Below are positions 1 through 7,741 of a stretch of DNA of 20,953 nt, in pieces; position 1 is the stretch's first letter, and each line of letters starts with the position of its first letter. Source of the DNA: CAZCZZ01 sp964503335. Lineage in GTDB: Bacteria > Verrucomicrobiota > Kiritimatiellia > CAIVKH01. The stretch lies in contig CAZCZZ010000066.1 in assembly GCA_964503335.1 (NCBI GenBank), positions 1 through 20,953 of the forward strand, in the 5' to 3' direction. Both the position numbers and the translations under genes were made by a program. The notes under the pieces are model-generated. The model had not been told where the DNA came from and did not search any database. It saw only the letters and a program-made list of their open reading frames with translations.

Positions 1-51
1 ATCCTTGGAAATATGCTCGCGCTGAAGTTCCAATCGTTGGACATTTTGCGC

Positions 52-1128
52 ATGGCTTTTCAGACGGGTCTTGATGTTCTGTTGTCCGCGCGTCGTTCCC
101 TGCTCAAGGGAAAGCGCGTGGGCTTGCTGGCACATCCGGCGAGTGTGGATGCGAAGGGAGTTCATTCTTCGCAACGACTCCGCGAGGCGCTTGGCAAGAA
201 CCTCGTGGCCCTCTTCGGACCCGAGCACGGCTACTTCGGCGCGGGCGGCGCGGGTGAGATCATCCGCGATGGGAAGCATCCCGCGTGGGGCATCCCGATC
301 CACTCGCTCTACGGCGACCAGCGAAAGCCGACGCCGGACATGCTGAAGGGTCTCGATATCCTCATCTTCGACCTGCAGGACATCGCCGTCCGCTGCTACA
401 CCTTCGTCTCCACCCTGCGTTACGTGATGGAAGCCTGCGCCGAGCAGGGCAAACCCCTGATCGTCTGCGATCGCCCCATCCCGTTCCCGAACACCATCGA
501 CGGCCCGATGCTCGATCCGAAATTCGAAAGCTTCGTCGCCATGGTCAACTTCCCGTTGGTCTACGGCATGACCCCCGCCGAATCCGCCTCCTATCTTAAT
601 CATAATCTTAATCATAATCTTCATCTCATCCTCTCCAAGATGCGCGGCTGGACCCGTTCCGAAACACGCCCGGCGTTCCCTTGGATCCCACCCTCCCCCG
701 GCATCCGCTCCTGGGAAACCGCCTGGTGCTATCCGGCCACGGTGTGGGCTGAAGCACTGACAGCCATCGACATCGGCCGCGGCGGCCCGACACCGTTTCA
801 AGTGGTGACCGCGCCATGGCTCGACGCCGAGAAGACCGCCGCGAAACTCAACGCCCGAAAACTCACCGGCGTCAACTTCCAACCCTACTGGGGCAAACAC
901 CCGGGCATCCGCCTCGTCGTCACCAACCCGCGCGCGATTCAACCCGTCACCGTAGGCCTCGAAATTGTCCGCGCGCTCGGCAAGAAGGCGTGGACCGGCG
1001 CCCGCGAGGACTGGTTCGACAAGCTCGCGGGAACCGATCGCCTTCGTCTTGCCCTGAAGGCCGGCCGCCGATGGACGTGGTCGCACAAGGCCTTCCTGCG
1101 CGAACGGTCCAATCATCTTCTCTATTGA
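52..1128 (+). CDS. namZ: NamZ/DUF1343 family exo-beta-N-acetylmuramidase
   Basis: This family removes MurNAc from the non-reducing end of peptidoglycan fragments. The protein has the family signatures in order: a GLDVLL start, KGKRVGLLAHPASVD, FGPEHG with the Glu proposed to be catalytic, the FDLQDIAVRCYTF block, CDRPIP, YGMTPAES, GRGGPTPFQ and APWLDA. I chose the ATG at 52 because the family begins almost directly at GLDVL; an in-frame ATG at 13 adds 13 residues without homology-like features. Neither start has a clear ribosome binding site. No signal peptide is obvious, so it may act in the cytoplasm or be exported by another route. It ends 2 bp before the MurU-AmgK fusion gene, suggesting translational coupling and a joint role in MurNAc salvage. 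At about 358 residues it is near full family length. A short AT-rich repeat is embedded at 595-624. Family assignment is firm; enzymatic activity is inferred. Confidence 0.88.
   Translation: MAFQTGLDVLLSARRSLLKGKRVGLLAHPASVDAKGVHSSQRLREALGKNLVALFGPEHGYFGAGGAGEIIRDGKHPAWGIPIHSLYGDQRKPTPDMLKGLDILIFDLQDIAVRCYTFVSTLRYVMEACAEQGKPLIVCDRPIPFPNTIDGPMLDPKFESFVAMVNFPLVYGMTPAESASYLNHNLNHNLHLILSKMRGWTRSETRPAFPWIPPSPGIRSWETAWCYPATVWAEALTAIDIGRGGPTPFQVVTAPWLDAEKTAAKLNARKLTGVNFQPYWGKHPGIRLVVTNPRAIQPVTVGLEIVRALGKKAWTGAREDWFDKLAGTDRLRLALKAGRRWTWSHKAFLRERSNHLLY
595..624 (+). repeat. AT-rich 12-bp tandem repeat inside namZ
   Basis: The unit CTTAATCATAAT occurs twice back to back (595-606, 607-618) and is followed by the partial unit CTTCAT. 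It encodes alternating Leu-Asn-His-Asn and keeps the reading frame. Its base composition contrasts sharply with the surrounding GC-rich gene. It lies in the linker just before the conserved M-x-GW segment. Confidence 0.85.
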
Positions 1129-1130
1129 GC

Positions 1131-2987
1131 ATGAAACCTCCCCACAAAGCCGTTGTACTCGCCGCCGGATTCGGCACACGCATGCTGCCGATCACGCGGG
1201 ACCTGCCGAAGCCGATGCTCCCGATCTGGGGTGTCCCGGCGCTCGAGCGCGTGCTGCGAATGCTGCGCTCATGGGGCGTGGACGATGTGCTGGTCAACCT
1301 GCACCACCTTCCGAACGAAATTCTTCAGCACATCCTGCATCGCGAGAGCGACGGCCTCCGCATCGACCTTTCCTTCGAACCGGAAATCCTTGGCACGGGC
1401 GGCGCCCTTCCACGCGCGAGCTGGTTCCTCGACAGAAATCCGTTCTGGATGATCAACGCCGACGTCGCGTGCGACGTGAATCCATCCGCCTTGCTGAAGT
1501 CGTTCAAGCCCGGACGCACCATCGGCGCCGTGTGGGTTCACCCCGAGCGCGGTCCGCGCACGGTGGAGATCGAAAAGGGTTATGTAACAAACTGGCGCTC
1601 CGGCCGTCCCCGCTCACCGGGCACCTGCACGTTCTGCGGCCTGCATCTGCTCTCGCCCGATATCCTTCGCTATCTCCCGCCAGAGGGCATGTCGTCCATC
1701 ATCACGGCGTATGAGAAAGCGATGAAGGACGGCTTCAAGGTGTCCGCCGTCGCGATTCCCGGTTCGTACTGGGCCGACATCGGAACGCCCGCGCAATACC
1801 TCGAAGCCCACCGCGATCTCGCGTCGGGCCGGGACGCCGCCGTGGCCGCGACGGCGCGAGTCAACCGTCGCGCCATCGTTCGCGACGCGGTCATCATGGA
1901 TGGCGCCGTCGTCGGGCCGCACGCACACGTCGAGCACGCCGTGGTCGGTCGCAACACACGCGTAACGGGCGAAGTGATGTATCTCGCCATGCCGGCCGAT
2001 CGCGCCTTGGACGCACCGGAACGCGACGCGGTGCTGGCCATCGGCAAGTCGCCCGAAGCGCTCACTGCCGTGGCGCTGGGTCCACGGGGTTCCGCCCGCA
2101 CGTTCACGCGGCTTGAAGGCGACCGCTTCCGCGCCATCCTCATTCACTACAAGCCGGAGCGGACGGAGAATACGCTGTACGCAGACCACGCCCGCTTCCT
2201 CCGACGCATCGGTGTCCGTGTTCCCGCCGTGCTGCACGACAACCCGAAGACCTCCGTCTCCCTCTTCGAGGATCTCGGCGATCGAAGCGTGCAATCCGTG
2301 CTCCCGGCCCTCCGCCCTTCCGACGTGAAGAAGCTCTACGAACGTATCCTCGCGGACGTCCTCACGTTCCACGAGCGGGGCGCGCGCGAGGCGAAGAAGC
2401 GTCGGCTCAAACTCGTCGATCCCTTCCGCTGGAAACTATACCGGTGGGAACATCAACTCTTCGCGGAAAACATGCTGCGCAAGCGGTGCAAGCTGCCCGA
2501 GGAGCGCGTGGGCAGGATTCTGAAGGACCTCGAAACGGCCGCGCGTCATCTCGTGCGCGCTCCCTCCGTGCTCGCCCATCGCGACCTTCAGTCGAGCAAC
2601 ATCATCCTGTGCGACGGCAAACCCGCATTCATCGATTTCCAGGGCATGCGCTTCGGTCCCGCCGCCTACGACCTGGCATCGCTGATTTGCGATCCCTACG
2701 TCGAGTTGCCACCCGCACTTCGCGAGCATCTCGTCACGTGGTACGCGAGCCTCAGCGCGTCGGGTGACCGCGTGCAGGACGAATTCTGGTACGCCACGAT
2801 CCAGCGTCTGGGCCAGGCCCTCGGGGCCTACGGTCGACTCAGCGCGAACCCCGACACGGCGTCCTTCGGCCAGTACATCGCGCCCGGCCTCACCCTGTTG
2901 CGCGGGGCGGTGGACCGGGTTCCCGGCCTGGACGCGTTAAAATCGTGGACTGACGAGGCGGAGGCCCTTCTGCGATTGACACTTTGA
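1131..2987 (+). CDS. murU-amgK: MurU-like nucleotidyltransferase fused to AmgK-like anomeric sugar kinase
   Basis: A two-enzyme fusion of 618 residues. Residues 1 to about 230 are a sugar-1-phosphate nucleotidyltransferase: AGFGTR at 12-17, PKP at 26-28, the metal-site Asp in NADV (D111), and WADIGTP at 214-220 with D216. Residues about 236-285 look like left-handed beta-helix hexapeptides. Residues about 305-600 are an aminoglycoside-phosphotransferase fold kinase with the catalytic HRD (H483, D485), N490 and the metal site IDFQ (D502), followed by a YDLASL segment as in AmgK. In Pseudomonas, separate AmgK and MurU turn MurNAc into MurNAc-1-P and then UDP-MurNAc, bypassing de novo synthesis. 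Here both would sit in one chain, directly after namZ. The ATG at 1131, 2 bp after the namZ stop, is preferred. The frame is open back to 816, but that stretch overlaps namZ and is low-complexity Arg/Pro. Substrate is inferred from context; other sugars (for example a heptose or GlcNAc) are possible. Confidence 0.85.
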   Translation: MKPPHKAVVLAAGFGTRMLPITRDLPKPMLPIWGVPALERVLRMLRSWGVDDVLVNLHHLPNEILQHILHRESDGLRIDLSFEPEILGTGGALPRASWFLDRNPFWMINADVACDVNPSALLKSFKPGRTIGAVWVHPERGPRTVEIEKGYVTNWRSGRPRSPGTCTFCGLHLLSPDILRYLPPEGMSSIITAYEKAMKDGFKVSAVAIPGSYWADIGTPAQYLEAHRDLASGRDAAVAATARVNRRAIVRDAVIMDGAVVGPHAHVEHAVVGRNTRVTGEVMYLAMPADRALDAPERDAVLAIGKSPEALTAVALGPRGSARTFTRLEGDRFRAILIHYKPERTENTLYADHARFLRRIGVRVPAVLHDNPKTSVSLFEDLGDRSVQSVLPALRPSDVKKLYERILADVLTFHERGAREAKKRRLKLVDPFRWKLYRWEHQLFAENMLRKRCKLPEERVGRILKDLETAARHLVRAPSVLAHRDLQSSNIILCDGKPAFIDFQGMRFGPAAYDLASLICDPYVELPPALREHLVTWYASLSASGDRVQDEFWYATIQRLGQALGAYGRLSANPDTASFGQYIAPGLTLLRGAVDRVPGLDALKSWTDEAEALLRLTL

Positions 2988-3016
2988 ACGGGGGCATGCC
3001 ACGGTTGCCATCCAGC

Positions 3017-3757
3017 ATGCAAACTTCCACTCGCTCAGGTTCCGGCTGTCTCGGCGTCCTTGCCGCAACAACCCTCCTCGCGCTCACGGGCTGTGTCGAC
3101 ATGGAGCAGACGCTTTCACTCAAACCCGACGGATCCGGCCTGTTCAAGGTCCGCTACGGCATGCGCGCCGACGAGCTGAAGCGCATGGAAGAGCTGTCGA
3201 AGATGGCGGCGGAGATCGAGGGCATCACGCCCGAGGAGGCCAGCGATTCGCCGTTCGACTTCAATGAGGAAGACATCCGCAACGACTTCGCTGAGTATCG
3301 TCCTGAGGATGTGAAGCTTGAAGCCGTGCAGATCACCGAGACCAACGGCTGGAAATACGTCAACCTGGACATCTCCTTCAAACGGCTCGAAGGCCTGCTG
3401 AAAACTGATTTCGTTTCGGATGAGAGCATTACCCTCACCCGTTCGGGTACCGACACCTACACCTTCCGACACGCCCCCCCGGTTGAGAAGGCAAGCGAGA
3501 CGAAGCTCGAGGGCATGGACGCCGGCGCCATCAACGACCTCATGGCCGGCATGATGAAAGGTTTCCGCGCCGTGCTCCGGGTCGAAGTGCCCGGCACCGT
3601 CCAGGAAACCAACGCCGACACGCACGACACCACCTCAGCCACGTGGTCGTACGATCTGGAGAAGGACACCAACGCGCTGCGTCGCGCACAGACGCAGGAG
3701 ATGACCCTCACCTTTTCAGGCAAGGATCTCCATCTGCCCGAGCTTGCACCGCAATAG
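3017..3757 (+). CDS. putative lipoprotein of unknown function
   Basis: The N-terminus is a typical lipoprotein signal: an Arg-containing n-region, a hydrophobic core CLGVLAATTLLAL, and the lipobox LTGC with the acylated Cys at residue 26. The mature part begins with VDMEQTLSLKPDGSG, a beta-rich start seen in other envelope lipoproteins of unknown role, and continues with an acidic region and many Thr/Ser strands. About 246 residues. The ATG at 3017 gives a compact signal peptide; an ATG at 2996 or a TTG at 2984 overlapping the previous stop are possible. It follows the MurU-AmgK gene almost directly and precedes a sigma factor by 6 bp, so it is likely co-transcribed. I do not recognise a named family. 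A wall- or envelope-linked function is only suggested by the neighbours. Confidence 0.8.
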   Translation: MQTSTRSGSGCLGVLAATTLLALTGCVDMEQTLSLKPDGSGLFKVRYGMRADELKRMEELSKMAAEIEGITPEEASDSPFDFNEEDIRNDFAEYRPEDVKLEAVQITETNGWKYVNLDISFKRLEGLLKTDFVSDESITLTRSGTDTYTFRHAPPVEKASETKLEGMDAGAINDLMAGMMKGFRAVLRVEVPGTVQETNADTHDTTSATWSYDLEKDTNALRRAQTQEMTLTFSGKDLHLPELAPQ

Positions 3758-3763
3758 GGTGGC

Positions 3764-4915
3764 TTGCTCCGGCGCGAAACGTGCTCTCTCGAATGGGTTT
3801 GGTCGGTCAATCGGGTCATCATTGTGGTTCCAGCGAAGAATACTGAAGAATACGTCGCCGAGTTGCGTTCCCTCGCGGAAAACCTTCCGTTCAAGGTGAT
3901 TCGACTTAAGGAATTTGAGAAGGATTCCTTCAAGCCGCCGCAGGTACGCCAGCCCCGGAATTACGTTTCGTACGACGACAGCATGCAGGCCGTGGGTCGC
4001 TTCCTCGTGGAACGCGGGACTGTGGAATTGCTCGGCGCCGAACTGACGATGGACCTCTTCCGCGAGATCCACTGGTGCGGCCACCAGATCCAGAAGCTCA
4101 CCCGCAAACGTTTCAAGACGCCACAGGACGCCCGCCAGGGGCTCGTCGAAGCCCGCCGACTGATCTCGCAGATCGAAGCGGCGGAAGAAGAACTCTTCAT
4201 CGCGAACCGCCGCCTCGTCGTCAGCTGCGTGAAGCCCTTCCTCTGGGTCGGCCAGGTCTGGCTCGCGGACTTCCTGCAGGAAGGATCGAAGGCGCTCGCG
4301 AACGCCGTCCGCAAATTCGATTTCACGCGCGGCACGCCATTCTACTCGTACTCGCAGAAGGCCATCCAGAACCGCCTCCGCAATTTCTTCCGCGACCACG
4401 TGCGCTCCGGCAGCTTCGGCATCCGGCCGAGCCGCGAGATGCTGCTCATCAAGAGCATCATGGACACGTGGCGCCGCGACTACAACGAGGACCCCAACGA
4501 CAAGGTCATCGCCAAGATCGCCGATATTCCCGAGGAGCGCGTCGCCAAGGTCCGCGCCTTTGTCCAGCAGTGGGAAAACATGCCCGCCCCGCCCGTCTCG
4601 CTCGACGCGATGGTGAACGAGGATGGCACCAACATGTACGAGTTGATCGAGGACACCGACGCCGAGGAAGCGTCCGACATGGCCGAGCAGGCCGAAATCT
4701 GGCAGGCCGTGGAGAAACTGCCCGACCGCGCCAAGTTCATCATGAAGCTTCGCTTCGTCGACGGTCGAACGCTTGAGGAAACCGGAAAACTGCTCTCCCT
4801 CACCCGAGCCCGCATCAAACAGATCCAGGACGCCTCCCTGAAGAAAGTCCGCCAGATGCTAGGCCGCGCCACCCACGGCGGCACCAGCCGCGGCACACAC
4901 CCGGGGACGAAGTAG
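3764..4915 (+). CDS. sigma-70 family RNA polymerase sigma factor (primary-like but divergent)
   Basis: The protein has the layout of a group 1/2 sigma factor without a long region 1.1. A region 1.2-like stretch (DDSMQAVGRFL, about residues 70-115) comes first. Region 2 follows (NRRLVVSCVKPFLW, then DFLQEGSKALANAVRKFD and RGTPFYSYSQKAIQNRLRNFF), then region 3, and region 4 with a C-terminal helix-turn-helix (LEETGKLLSLTRARIKQIQ). Region 2.3-2.4 lacks the Trp-Trp-Ile-Arg motif of housekeeping sigmas, having SQKAIQNRL instead, so it probably reads a non-standard -10 element. The start is uncertain. TTG at 3764 has AGGG a few bases upstream but adds a 20-residue leader; GTG at 3824 is the alternative. 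It closes the plus-strand operon and ends inside a strong hairpin. Family call is firm; regulon unknown. Confidence 0.88.
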   Translation: MLRRETCSLEWVWSVNRVIIVVPAKNTEEYVAELRSLAENLPFKVIRLKEFEKDSFKPPQVRQPRNYVSYDDSMQAVGRFLVERGTVELLGAELTMDLFREIHWCGHQIQKLTRKRFKTPQDARQGLVEARRLISQIEAAEEELFIANRRLVVSCVKPFLWVGQVWLADFLQEGSKALANAVRKFDFTRGTPFYSYSQKAIQNRLRNFFRDHVRSGSFGIRPSREMLLIKSIMDTWRRDYNEDPNDKVIAKIADIPEERVAKVRAFVQQWENMPAPPVSLDAMVNEDGTNMYELIEDTDAEEASDMAEQAEIWQAVEKLPDRAKFIMKLRFVDGRTLEETGKLLSLTRARIKQIQDASLKKVRQMLGRATHGGTSRGTHPGTK

Positions 4916-4933
4916 CGCCACGCGGCGTGGCGC
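4915..4933. terminator. GC-rich hairpin between convergent genes
   Basis: GCGCCACGC and GCGTGGCGC form a perfect 9-bp stem around a single G (in practice 8 bp with a 3-nt loop). It begins on the last base of the sigma-factor stop codon, and the facing gene ends 42 bp further on. There is no T-tract, so it is a hairpin barrier rather than a classical intrinsic terminator. Confidence 0.5.
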
Positions 4934-4970
4934 CATACGTCCCATAGGACCTATGCGTCCTATAAGTCCC
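4934..4970. repeat. degenerate short tandem repeat at the 3' end of the OmpA-fusion gene
   Basis: On the minus strand this reads as degenerate units of about 9-10 bases around TATAGGACG, CATAGGTCC and TATGGGACG. It starts 5 bp after the stop codon of the minus-strand gene. It resembles a dispersed, palindrome-prone intergenic repeat rather than coding DNA. Confidence 0.5.
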
Positions 4971-4974
4971 CCAC

Positions 4975-6663
4975 CTACTCCACCGTAAACCAGTAAACCT
5001 CCACCCGCCGGTTCTGCTCCGACTTGTCGCTCACCGGTTCTTCCCAACCGCGACCTGTGACCTGAAGGCGTTCTGCGGCGACCTTGTATTGCGACAACAG
5101 GATGTTGCGAACCTCGCCCGCCCTGTTCTTGCTGAGCTCCATCGCCTGTAACGCCATCTGTCTCACAAACGCCTCGCCGCCTTGTTTGCGGAACTCGGGC
5201 ACCATGGCGTCGTCCACGTGGCCGCGCAGGAGAATGGTGGAGCCCGGACTGACCTGCAGCAGCTGCTTGATGCTCTGCAGGTTCTCCAGGTTGGACGCAT
5301 TGGCCATGTCCAGCTTTGCGGAATTCGGTTCAAAGAAGAAGCGGATGTCCTTCGAAAGCAGCGGGTCCTGCTCCACCGGTCCCTGACGCGCCTGCCGGAT
5401 CGGGGCGATCTGGACCGTCTGGTCCTTGTAGGTTCCCAAGGCTTCGATCCGCTTGAGCGCGGAAAGATCCATGAAACGCTCCGCGTCGGGCGCCGACGGG
5501 ATCAACGCCTTGCCGTACGCATACACAGCGCTCTGGTAGATGCCTCCAAAGCTGCCAGCCGCATCAATCGCACCGCTGAAGAACGCAAGGTTCTCAGGCA
5601 GATTTGAAAGATGAATCTTCGCCATCTCTTCGCGCACATCTGCCGTCGTCCAGTTGAAGGCCTTGGCAATGACATCGATATGCCGGTCGAGCTCATTGCG
5701 GACAAGCTGGTTGCCATGGAGCAAGCCGTCCACCAGGCCATCGACGATTTTCGGGTTCTGCTCCGCAAACCCGCGGTTCACGATCAGCACGTCCGCAACG
5801 ATAAGCAGGTTCTTGTTCGACGTCAGCAGCCGCGCACGCCCATCGCTCTGGTCCACCACCTCGGTCGTCTTCGGCGCCCATGTCACGCAGCCCGCGAGCC
5901 GGTTCTTGCCCGACATCACGTCGTCGAGAAACAGGTCGCCCGCGGCAAAGGCGTCGGTGCAATACACCAGGTTCACGGCCTGCGGATCAGGTCGCGTAGA
6001 AAGATCCGGAAGCATGCTGACGGTCAAACCGGCTTCCTGCGCCAGATAACGGATGAAGAAATCAGCCTCGGTGAATTGCGAAGAGCTCACCACCTTGCCC
6101 TTGAGGTCGTTGATGCGCTTGATTTCGGAGCGGACAATAATGCCGTCCGCGCCGCGCGAGAATCCGATCTGCGCCGGCACCGTGACCTGGAAACGGTGAC
6201 CGTACACCGGCAGCACGTCCGCCGTCGTCGCCGACGCCGCAAGCTTTCCGCTGTTGAGCGCGGGCCAGCTCTCCTCTTCGCTCAGCGTCAGCTTCACCTT
6301 GAAGCCGTGCGTTCGCGTGAAGTACGACTGGTCGTTCGGCTCCAAGCCGCCGTTAGCGACAATGAGGCCCGCGTAACCCGCGTATTCGCTGAGCTCCACT
6401 TCGACGATGTTGTCCTTGGCCACGTACGGCTGCGCGGGTGGAAGCGATGGCACCTCGGTCTGGAGTTCCGCCATGAGGTCCGGCGTGTCCGTGTCGGACG
6501 CCTTCTCGTCGCGCACCGTCTCCGACGACGATTCGTATCTTGGAACTGCCTGCTCGGCCTTCTTGCGCTCAAAGACGTACATGCCCAGGACAATCAGTCC
6601 GATAATCATGAGCAGTGAGAAAAGTTTCCCCAAGAGTGTCAGCCCGGGTTTGTCATTTTGCAT
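4975..6663 (-). CDS. membrane-anchored solute-binding domain fused to OmpA peptidoglycan-binding domain
   Basis: 562 residues. Residues 11-30 are a membrane anchor with a short Lys-containing cytoplasmic N-terminus, followed by a charged linker to about 80. Residues about 85-400 resemble a periplasmic type-2 solute-binding domain (VELSEYAGYAGLIVANGGLE, then a NDLKGKVV segment typical of NMT1/phosphonate-type binding proteins). Residues 439-562 are an OmpA-type domain (IRFFFEPNSAKL, LLRGHVDD, LSKNRAGEVRNIL with R514 as the likely peptidoglycan-contacting Arg, and NRRVEVYW). It should span from the inner membrane to the wall. A strong ribosome site, GGAGG, lies 7 bases before ATG. It lies 188 bp downstream of the coiled-coil gene in the PspA-AAA module; that gap holds an inverted repeat, so it may be co-transcribed or have its own promoter. 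No ABC permease or ATPase is nearby, so the binding domain is more likely a sensor than a transporter part. Ligand unknown. Confidence 0.82.
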   Translation of the reverse strand: MQNDKPGLTLLGKLFSLLMIIGLIVLGMYVFERKKAEQAVPRYESSSETVRDEKASDTDTPDLMAELQTEVPSLPPAQPYVAKDNIVEVELSEYAGYAGLIVANGGLEPNDQSYFTRTHGFKVKLTLSEEESWPALNSGKLAASATTADVLPVYGHRFQVTVPAQIGFSRGADGIIVRSEIKRINDLKGKVVSSSQFTEADFFIRYLAQEAGLTVSMLPDLSTRPDPQAVNLVYCTDAFAAGDLFLDDVMSGKNRLAGCVTWAPKTTEVVDQSDGRARLLTSNKNLLIVADVLIVNRGFAEQNPKIVDGLVDGLLHGNQLVRNELDRHIDVIAKAFNWTTADVREEMAKIHLSNLPENLAFFSGAIDAAGSFGGIYQSAVYAYGKALIPSAPDAERFMDLSALKRIEALGTYKDQTVQIAPIRQARQGPVEQDPLLSKDIRFFFEPNSAKLDMANASNLENLQSIKQLLQVSPGSTILLRGHVDDAMVPEFRKQGGEAFVRQMALQAMELSKNRAGEVRNILLSQYKVAAERLQVTGRGWEEPVSDKSEQNRRVEVYWFTVE

Positions 6664-6693
6664 AGTTCATCCTCCTTATGACGAAGAGTTCTG

Positions 6694-6785
6694 CCCACGG
6701 AGTTCACGGATAGCACGGATTAAGAATTCAACTTCAGGTTCATTCCTTCCGTCAAAACATCCTCCCAATCCGTGACCTCCGTGGG
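6694..6785. repeat. 18-bp inverted repeat in the gap between two module genes
   Basis: Arms at 6694-6711 and 6768-6785 (CCCACGGAGTTCACGGAT and ATCCGTGACCTCCGTGGG) pair with one mismatch across 56 bases. CACGGAT recurs at 6714-6720 and TTCCGTGGGC near 6821-6830. It fills most of the 188-bp gap and looks like an inserted intergenic palindromic element; effect on operon read-through unknown. Confidence 0.65.
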
Positions 6786-6851
6786 CAACAGGCTTATCGG
6801 CTTTCTGTGTATTCCGTTTGTTCCGTGGGCACACTTCCTATCCGAATCGTT

Positions 6852-7739
6852 TCATCGCGACGTGAGTTGTTGCTCCATCGCTGCACTCGCGCTTTCCATG
6901 TCCAGGTCATCGAGCAAACCGTCCAGTTCGCGCTGCTCGCTGATCCATCTCGTCGTATCGCCCAACGTGGACGTCACGCTGTCGATGCGCATGGACAAGT
7001 CGCTGGCATCCGTCGCCGTAAGCACCTGCTCGTTGATCAAACGGACCTGTTCCTCGATGCGCACAAGCTCGGCATCGACAAACTGCAGCTTGTCCCGCGC
7101 CTCGGTCAGCGTCTTGGCCCGCGTCTGAAGGATTTCAAGCCGACCGGTCAGGCTCTTCCTCAGATCGTCTGCGAGTCCCTGGTTGCGAAGCTGCGCCTCG
7201 ATGTCGGCGATGCGGGACGCGACTTCGCGCAGCGCGGGATGCTCATCACTCGCCGTGCTGCTCCGCACCGGCAAACGCGGCGGCACGCCACGGTCCTGCC
7301 ACAAACGGCCCAGCAGCTCGCGCGTCTGCAGCAGCTTGAGATAGATCCAGAGCAGCCGACCCAACCCTCCGGTATGCATGCCGCTGTGGGTGTCGATTTC
7401 CTTCATGCGCTGGTTTTCCACGATGCCCTGGCACTCCATGCGCAGGGCCTCGTAGCGACGCTGGTACATCGGCGTCAGCGTGTAGAGAATGGCGTTGATC
7501 TTCCCTTCGTCGGCCTTGTTGCTCCCCCTCTTGGCATCAACCACCTTCTGGAACCGCGCATTGTTCGCGAGGAGATGCAGGTAGGCCATCTCGACACCGG
7601 CGCCGATCAGCCAGATGCCCGGATTCAATACGCCGAGCATTCCAACCGCCGCGACACCAAGCCAGTTCGGCGGAAGGATCATGCCCTTCGGCTTCGCGTT
7701 GAAGGCCGCGGCGTAATACTTGGCGATGCCTTTCGACAC
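6852..7739 (-). CDS. membrane-anchored coiled-coil protein of the PspA-AAA module
   Basis: 295 residues, no named family recognised. Two short hydrophobic stretches (about 26-38 and 41-57, split by Asn-Pro) can form a hairpin or double membrane pass, followed by ARFQKVVDAKRG. Residues about 80-150 are helical and mixed in charge. Residues about 166-235 are heptad-rich coiled coil (VASRIADIEAQLRNQ, LEILQTRAKTLTEARDKL), and the tail is acidic. Start is GTG at 7739, with AAGGGGG about 9 bases upstream and only 2 bp after the AAA gene stop, so the two are translationally coupled. By position it is a candidate membrane adaptor linking the AAA ATPase or PspA to the inner membrane. That role is inference; the membrane and coiled-coil segments are visible in the sequence. 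Confidence 0.78.
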   Translation of the reverse strand: MSKGIAKYYAAAFNAKPKGMILPPNWLGVAAVGMLGVLNPGIWLIGAGVEMAYLHLLANNARFQKVVDAKRGSNKADEGKINAILYTLTPMYQRRYEALRMECQGIVENQRMKEIDTHSGMHTGGLGRLLWIYLKLLQTRELLGRLWQDRGVPPRLPVRSSTASDEHPALREVASRIADIEAQLRNQGLADDLRKSLTGRLEILQTRAKTLTEARDKLQFVDAELVRIEEQVRLINEQVLTATDASDLSMRIDSVTSTLGDTTRWISEQRELDGLLDDLDMESASAAMEQQLTSR

Positions 7740-7741
7740 AG

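Noticed and set aside
816..1130. N-terminal extension of the MurU-AmgK fusion
   Set aside because: The extension overlaps namZ in another frame and is Arg/Pro-rich; homology-like sequence begins only after ATG 1131.
5611..6618. 335-codon plus-strand open frame opposite the OmpA fusion
   Set aside because: Arg/His-rich shadow of a gene with a strong ribosome site and recognisable domains on the other strand.
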